NCBI RefSeq assembly: GCF_014696345.1
Contig: NZ_JACJPY010000039.1
Location: 1 to 37,488, forward strand
DNA from: Pseudanabaena cinerea FACHB-1277
Lineage (GTDB): Bacteria; Cyanobacteriota; Cyanobacteriia; Pseudanabaenales; Pseudanabaenaceae
DNA: 37,488 nucleotides
Reading direction: 5' to 3'
The translations under genes were made by a program, and so were the position numbers. Of this stretch, positions 33,605 through 37,488 are shown one piece after another. The first letter of the stretch is position 1. Each line of letters begins with the position of its first letter. The notes below the pieces were generated by a model. The model did not search any database. It was not told the origin of the DNA and worked only from the letters and a program-made list of their open reading frames with translations.

Positions 33605-34429
33605 CTAAACCCGAAGACGTTCTTGGCGCTTGATTTCATACAGCTTGACTAAAATATCCTGCCAATCATCGGGGGTCAAAGGTGATTTATGTTCGGCAAT
33701 TTCTGAATGCGGCTCCAAGTTGTCGCCATCATTTTGTTGAATTCTCTCTTGTAACTCAGCTTGCAAATCCCCTTGTAATTCTGACTGCAACCTCTCTGCC
33801 AACCTTTTCTGGGCAAGCCAAACACGAGCGCGAATTGCCAACACCTCATCATTACACCCCATCAAATTAAACTGCACCTGAATAGCCGATCGCCATACTT
33901 TGCGCTGAGGATCAATGGCGATCGCCAAGGATTCTAACCCCACCACAGCCGCATAGCGCACGACCCATTCTTCATCCTGCTGTGCCACAAACAGCAAAGC
34001 CTCCAACGCCTCTTCCTGAGCTACCTCTCGTAAATCATCAGGAAACCAAGCCCATTGCATCGTGCCTAAACCCTTAACCGCAGCACGGCGCACACTCATA
34101 GCAAAATCAGCCGTTGCCACCCCCAATAAAGTTACTAACCCTCTGGGATCACCAATGCCCGCCAAGGCTCTAATCGCCCACGATCGCGCTGTGTAATTAT
34201 GTTGGTCTAACAGTTGCAAAAGTGGAGGCACAGCCGCATTGCCCAAGCGAATTAAACCATCAACGGCGGCAACTGCTGCTCCTGGATTGTTGTAGCTCAG
34301 TGCCTCAATTAAAGTCGGAATCGCTCCATCCAATTGCGCTTCAGCCAAATTTTGCACTGCTTCTAGCAACAGTTTGGAGGAGTCCGCCTCTTCTACAGTC
34401 TGAATGAGTTTGGATAGGCGATCAGTCAT
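33605..34429 (-). CDS. cpcF: HEAT-repeat phycobilin lyase subunit, CpcF-like
   Basis: The 274-residue protein opens with LIQTVEEADSSKLLLEAVQN, then IPTLIEALSYNNPGAAVAAVDGLI, LLQLLDQHNYTARSWAIRALAGIGDPRG and FAMSVRRAAVKGLGTMQW. This pattern of HEAT-like repeats is characteristic of CpcF, the partner of CpcE in attaching phycocyanobilin to alpha-phycocyanin Cys84. It is longer than the ~210-residue CpcF because of a C-terminal acidic/Gln-rich extension (ERLQSELQGDLQAELQERIQ). No cpcE or cpcBA gene is in the window. PecF or another E/F-type lyase subunit is the main alternative. Confidence 0.65.
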   Translation of the reverse strand: MTDRLSKLIQTVEEADSSKLLLEAVQNLAEAQLDGAIPTLIEALSYNNPGAAVAAVDGLIRLGNAAVPPLLQLLDQHNYTARSWAIRALAGIGDPRGLVTLLGVATADFAMSVRRAAVKGLGTMQWAWFPDDLREVAQEEALEALLFVAQQDEEWVVRYAAVVGLESLAIAIDPQRKVWRSAIQVQFNLMGCNDEVLAIRARVWLAQKRLAERLQSELQGDLQAELQERIQQNDGDNLEPHSEIAEHKSPLTPDDWQDILVKLYEIKRQERLRV

Positions 34430-34541
34430 AATTTAATTTTTTTATTTATAACAATACAGCGCTTTGAGATCACTTAAAACCCAGAGAAACTTTTAATTGA
34501 CATGAAGGGCAGATCAAAATAATCCTGATATTTTTGCGACT

Positions 34542-34808
34542 TTGGTGATTGCTAATAAAGACTTGGCGATCGCAACGGCTAAGGCACTTAAGTGGAATAA
34601 GATTGAGCTAGAACAACGCGCCGCCCAGCATGGGCGCACCATCGAACTTGAAATTAAAGCAATTCTCAAAAGTGTATTAGCACCTAAAAAGTTAGGCAAT
34701 ATTGACCTCGCTACCGCCATTAATAGACGCTTTGCAGACTTTGGAGATTTTGAAATCCCCGAAATTCCTAGAGAACCCATGCGTCCCTTACCAACATTTG
34801 ATCTATGA
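34542..34808 (+). CDS. FitA-type ribbon-helix-helix antitoxin, start unclear
   Basis: The 88-residue frame starts at TTG (34542); the in-frame sequence upstream (from 34506) has no ATG. It carries a segment QRAAQHGRTIELEIKAIL that is typical of FitA/StbC antitoxins, and a C-terminal acidic/Pro tail (FGDFEIPEIPREP) for toxin binding. The N-terminal strand (ATLVIAN) belongs to the ribbon-helix-helix fold but the following stretch is unusual. The toxin gene downstream is broken, so this gene may be degenerating too. Confidence 0.5.
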   Translation: MVIANKDLAIATAKALKWNKIELEQRAAQHGRTIELEIKAILKSVLAPKKLGNIDLATAINRRFADFGDFEIPEIPREPMRPLPTFDL

Positions 34809-34816
34809 AATGATCT

Positions 34817-35098
34817 ATGAAAATTGTTCTTGATACCAACGTCCTGTCAGAACTGATGTAACCCCAAGGTTCGCAAACAGTCAAATCTTGGGTTGCTGCT
34901 CAGCCTAGAGCAAACCTATTTACCACCAGCATTAACCAAGCCGAGATCCTTGGTGGCATCGCTATCATGCCAGAAGGTAAACGCAGCTAAGCTTTACAAG
35001 AATCTGCACAAGCTATGTTTACTGAAATCCTTGGGACTATTGAGCGATCGCTGGTGTATTTGGGTTTTGATTTAGGCGATCGCTATACTAAAAGGTGA
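34817..35098 (+). pseudogene. FitB/VapC-type PIN toxin with two in-frame stops
   Basis: From ATG 34817 the frame reads MKIVLDTNVLSELM, the PIN N-terminus, and then a TAA at 34859. It continues in the same frame with SWVAAQPRANLFTTSINQAE and ILGGIAIMPEGKRS, then a second TAA at 34988. The remainder is ALQESAQAMFTEILGTIERS and a short tail to a TGA at 35096. The whole frame is ~94 codons, shorter than a full toxin (~135-140), so the C-terminus with the last acidic residues is also lost. This is a dead toxin next to a possibly surviving antitoxin. Confidence 0.75.
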
Positions 35099-35237
35099 AT
35101 TATCTACCCGTTGAAGGGGCGATCGCTAAGTTTCTAAACTGAGATAAAAAGCGATCGCTAATGCCTACGGCGATCAGCATTTTGTCTGTTCTTGTTTACC
35201 CTTGGAGGCATACAAAGACTAGTATTTCAAATATCTT

Positions 35238-35954
35238 TTACCAAACCCTTGGCTGAAAGTCTGGGCTATTCGCAATAATTGCCGAATCCCCTGCGGGTTG
35301 AATTAGAAATAGCCCTTCTTGGATGGCATATTCATTAACTCTTTCATCGATTTTAATACCCGCGACTGCTCCATAGAGTCTGTCATTTTTGCGTTTAGGA
35401 AATGCTTTCTTAAAACGTTCTAGGGTTTCTAAAAATCGCTTGACATCACGAACTTCCAAATGCGATTTTACTTCAATTGCCACAACCTCAGTGGTGTTTT
35501 CCACTAACACATCAATTTCGATGGAACCTTTATCATCTTGACCTGTAACTCGCTGTGCTGTGAGATGAACTTCAATACCTTTTTCTTGAAATAGTCTTGC
35601 GGCGGCGGGTTTGATCAAGTTTTCCACAAATTCTCCCCATCGGCTAGTTAGCCCTCCTACTTGTTTGTTGGTTTGGGCAACTTGTTTGTTTGTTTGAGCA
35701 ATTTGTTTACTAGTCTCTTCAACGGTTTCACGCAGTTTAGCCATTTCTCGTTCAGCAGTTTGACGATACTGCTCGAATGCTTGTTGACGTTCCTCGAATG
35801 CTCGTTGACTTTGCTCGAATGCTTGTTGACTTTGCTCGAATGCTCGTTGACTTTGCTCGAATGCTTGTTGAGATGTGCGCTGAAATTCCTTTCGTTCTTG
35901 TTCGCTTTCACGGAAGAGGGCAAAGATGTCGTCTAGGGTAATAGGTTGGCTCAT
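35238..35954 (-). CDS. Coiled-coil PD-(D/E)XK-like protein (DUF3782 type) with heptad repeats
   Basis: The 238-residue protein has five copies of a 7-residue unit like AFEQSQR (residues 31-65), then a coiled-coil stretch with QTNKQVAQTNKQ. The C-terminal domain carries SIEIDVLVENTTEVVAIEVKSHLE, the Asp and Glu-x-Lys of a nuclease-like fold, followed by RDVKRFLETLERF. Proteins of this kind are common in cyanobacteria and are generally of unknown role. The coiled coil suggests oligomerisation. The gene is alone between the FitAB relic and ppk2. Confidence 0.75.
   Translation of the reverse strand: MSQPITLDDIFALFRESEQERKEFQRTSQQAFEQSQRAFEQSQQAFEQSQRAFEERQQAFEQYRQTAEREMAKLRETVEETSKQIAQTNKQVAQTNKQVGGLTSRWGEFVENLIKPAAARLFQEKGIEVHLTAQRVTGQDDKGSIEIDVLVENTTEVVAIEVKSHLEVRDVKRFLETLERFKKAFPKRKNDRLYGAVAGIKIDERVNEYAIQEGLFLIQPAGDSAIIANSPDFQPRVW
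35760..35864. repeat. Five near-identical 21-bp units encoding an AFEQSQ heptad
   Basis: Within the coiled-coil gene the plus strand shows repeated (GTTGA-TTTGCTCGAATGCTT/C) units, five heptads in all (AFEQSQR, AFEQSQQ, AFEQSQR, AFEERQQ, AFEQYRQ). The first three are nearly identical in DNA as well as protein, indicating recent expansion. Confidence 0.75.
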
Positions 35955-36050
35955 AGTTGTTTACATTCTTGTACTTCAAATTCTAGCGTTATTAGACTTG
36001 TTGAGTAATAAGCTCAAAAGTCCTTTAAAACTGATTAATTGCTGATCCTC

Positions 36051-36068
36051 AACCCGTTGAGACGGGTT
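36051..36068. repeat. Short hairpin in a 323-bp gene-free stretch
   Basis: AACCCGT / ACGGGTT with a TGAG loop, followed by TTAGCTTTCAGC. It resembles hairpins found at the ends of IS200/IS605-type elements, but no second end or transposase is visible. The gap 35955-36277 otherwise contains the interspersed repeat at 36141-36171. Confidence 0.35.
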
Positions 36069-36140
36069 TTAGCTTTCAGCACGTAATTTATTGCAGGGTA
36101 TTAAGTTAGGCTTGTGTGTACAAGCTAGCTAAGGTAGCCC

Positions 36141-36171
36141 TATTGGGGAGAAGGGCTAGGGGTGAGGGTTT
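36141..36171. repeat. Interspersed G-rich repeat (GGGGAGAAGGGCTAGGGGTGAGGGTT)
   Basis: The sequence at 36141-36171 (TTGGGGAGAAGGGCTAGGGG then TGAGGGTTTTC) matches in style a widespread G-rich intergenic repeat in cyanobacteria, seen elsewhere as CCCTCACCCCCAACCCCTCTCCC. Only one copy is in the window. Its function, if any, is unknown. Confidence 0.4.
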
Positions 36172-36277
36172 TCGCAATTTCTGCGTAACTCCTAACTTTC
36201 TTAACTTTTATTGATTGGGTTTGAGAGTAAAGCGCTGTACGATGAGATACCTTTAATATCAAGATCGGTAAACCGTT

Positions 36278-37204
36278 ATGGCAAAAGATAAAAAGTCTAA
36301 GGATCATTCCGCTAAATCCCATTCCAAGAAAGATAAGAACTCACTGGATTTTCCAACTTCTGCACAGGAATCTAGCCAATTTACGCAGGAAAATGATCAA
36401 GCGATCGCCGTCATCCCCAAACTGTCGAAAAAGACCTATGAGAAGGAACTCGCAAAGCTAGAAATAGAACTAGTCAAGTTGCAAGAATGGATCAAGCAGC
36501 AGGGCTTGAAAGTGGTGATCATTTTTGAGGGACGGGATGCCGCAGGCAAGGGGGGCGCGATAAAAAGTATTACTCAATGCCTGAATCCGCGTCTCTGTCG
36601 GGTGGTTGCCTTGGGTAAACCATCTGACTATGAGCGCACCCAATGGTATTTTCAGCGCTATACGGCGCAGCTACCTGCGGCTGGAGAAATGGTGCTGTTC
36701 GATCGCAGTTGGTATAACCGCGCTGGTGTGGAACACGTTATGGGCTACTGCACCCATGAAGAATATGTGGAATTTTTGCGCTCTTGCCCAGAATTTGAAG
36801 ATATGATTCAGCGATCGGGCATTACTTTGATCAAATATTGGTTTTCGGTCAGCGACAATGAGCAGGAAATTCGTTTCCGCGATCGCATCAAAGATCCCCG
36901 CAAACGCTGGAAATTCAGCCCCATGGATCTCGAAGCGCGGGCAAGATGGGTGGAATATTCCAAAGCCAAGGATGATATGTTTAATGCCACCGATACGCAG
37001 CTATCGCCTTGGTATACGATCAATGCCGATGATAAGCGCCGCGCTCGCCTGAACTGTATTAGCCATTTACTAGCCAAAATTCCCTATGAGGATGTTTTAC
37101 CCGCAGCGATCGAGCTACCGCCCATCCAAAATAATATGGTTTACGTGCGTCCACCGATGCATCTGCAAAATTTTATTCCCGATGTTACGGGCAATTTGCG
37201 GTAG
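36278..37204 (+). CDS. ppk2: Polyphosphate kinase 2
   Basis: The 308-residue protein has a Lys/Ser-rich N-terminal leader (1-25), then FEGRDAAGKGGAIKSI (Walker A, residues 83-98, Lys91), LGKPSDYERTQWYFQRY, LFDRSWYNRAGVEHVMGYC (Walker B region, FDRS at 141-144) and KRWKFSPMDLEAR. This is the PPK2 pattern; PPK2 enzymes transfer phosphate from polyphosphate to GDP or ADP. It has no near partner in the window. It is preceded by the 323-bp gene-free gap and followed by a hairpin terminator. Confidence 0.93.
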   Translation: MAKDKKSKDHSAKSHSKKDKNSLDFPTSAQESSQFTQENDQAIAVIPKLSKKTYEKELAKLEIELVKLQEWIKQQGLKVVIIFEGRDAAGKGGAIKSITQCLNPRLCRVVALGKPSDYERTQWYFQRYTAQLPAAGEMVLFDRSWYNRAGVEHVMGYCTHEEYVEFLRSCPEFEDMIQRSGITLIKYWFSVSDNEQEIRFRDRIKDPRKRWKFSPMDLEARARWVEYSKAKDDMFNATDTQLSPWYTINADDKRRARLNCISHLLAKIPYEDVLPAAIELPPIQNNMVYVRPPMHLQNFIPDVTGNLR

Positions 37205-37230
37205 GGATTGGAGCTAACTTCAGACCGAGC

Positions 37231-37267
37231 AAACTAAAGAACGACGCTTCGCGCCGTTCTTTAGTTT
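37231..37267. terminator. Terminator between ppk2 and tRNA-Pro with GCTTCGC apex
   Basis: AAACTAAAGAACG / CGTTCTTTAGTTT is a perfect 13-bp outer stem; inside, A.C is mismatched on the plus strand (U.G wobble on the minus strand) and C-G, GC/GC pairs close a TTC loop. It is followed by TTTA and serves ppk2 on the plus strand; it can also act on the minus strand after tRNA-Pro. Confidence 0.75.
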
Positions 37268-37292
37268 TTATTTAAGCGCAAGGCATCAAAAG

Positions 37293-37366
37293 TCGGGATG
37301 ATAGGATTCGAACCTACGGCATCCTGCTCCCAAAGCAGGCGCGCTACCAAGCTGCGCTACATCCCG
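37293..37366 (-). tRNA. tRNA-Pro (UGG anticodon)
   Basis: On the minus strand it begins CGGGATG and ends CATCCCG with discriminator A, a perfect 7-bp acceptor stem. The D arm is AGCGCAGCTTGGTAGCGC. The anticodon stem CCTGC/GCAGG encloses TTTGGGA, anticodon TGG. The T arm carries GGTTCGAATCC. CCA is not encoded; length 74 nt. Confidence 0.95.
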
Positions 37367-37488
37367 TTGCGATTTACTATGTTACTACAGAAACTACAAA
37401 ATGTGCAAGTAATATCAAAAAAATATTGATACGTAGCTGTCGCCAAGGGTACTAGGACATAAAAACCAAGAATTGCGTGGCGGCGCTC

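Noticed and set aside
34893-35075. Plus-strand 60-residue frame inside the broken PIN toxin
   Set aside because: The PIN-like reading lies in another frame and explains the sequence; this frame has no recognisable content.
35661-35936. Plus-strand frame with repeated LLECSLTLLEC segments
   Set aside because: It is the complement of the heptad-repeat coding region of the minus-strand coiled-coil gene; its own repeats follow from that.
36051-36171. An IS200/IS605 element in the gap before ppk2
   Set aside because: Only one hairpin with end-like sequence is present, with no transposase, no TnpB and no second end in the window.

Overview
The window is chromosomal DNA from a cyanobacterium. Four things support this: the very frequent HIP1 octamer GCGATCGC, a carboxysome shell gene (ccmP), a CpcF-like phycobilin lyase subunit, and cobalamin genes of cyanobacterial type (cbiD, cobM). 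A filamentous Pseudanabaena-like genome would fit the moderate GC content and gene content, but this is a guess from general resemblance. No protein or nucleotide search was run; all names come from motifs and family recognition.

Layout. (1) 1-900: tail of an IS1595/ISXO2-type transposase, a possible toxin-antitoxin-like pair, and three HIP1-bearing 31-bp repeats. (2) 901-8166: mostly housekeeping. It holds tRNA-Val(GAC), a glutaredoxin-like protein, a ProA-like protein that lacks the catalytic cysteine, tRNA-Leu(UAG), a PstS-like binding protein, a ParA ATPase with a coiled-coil partner, gmk and gpmI. (3) 8433-10471: a compact three-gene unit made of a GHKL ATPase with a STAS-like N-terminus, a DUF4325 STAS-like protein and a PIN-domain nuclease. 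This is the best candidate for an undescribed system. (4) 10571-18905: lysC with four ACT domains, two tandem signal peptidases I, a type IV pilin-like G/H protein, tyrS, two exported proteins and tilS. (5) 18906-27088: a defence/restriction island. It holds a relic of a surface-protein gene, a short methyltransferase-like protein without motif IV, a VapBC-type pair, an Eco57I-type methyltransferase with NPPY, two DUF1016/YhcG PD-(D/E)XK nucleases with the relic of a third between them, and a GIY-YIG plus helicase protein. (6) 27071-33563: an FGE-sulfatase domain protein, a 69-residue conserved protein, cbiD, cobM, prmA, ccmP and a CDF metal transporter. (7) 33605-37488: CpcF-like lyase subunit, a broken FitAB-type toxin-antitoxin module, a coiled-coil PD-(D/E)XK protein, ppk2 and tRNA-Pro(UGG).

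How the genes may work together. The 19326-27088 genes all point the same way and most lie close together, so they look like one modification/restriction locus with a TA pair inside it. The 8433-10471 genes look translationally linked and resemble a partner-switching pair (ATPase plus STAS protein) coupled to a nuclease. Several intergenic gaps carry near-perfect hairpins whose apex is GCGAAGC/GCTTCGC or close to it, often touching a stop codon. These may be terminators and/or a small dispersed palindrome family.
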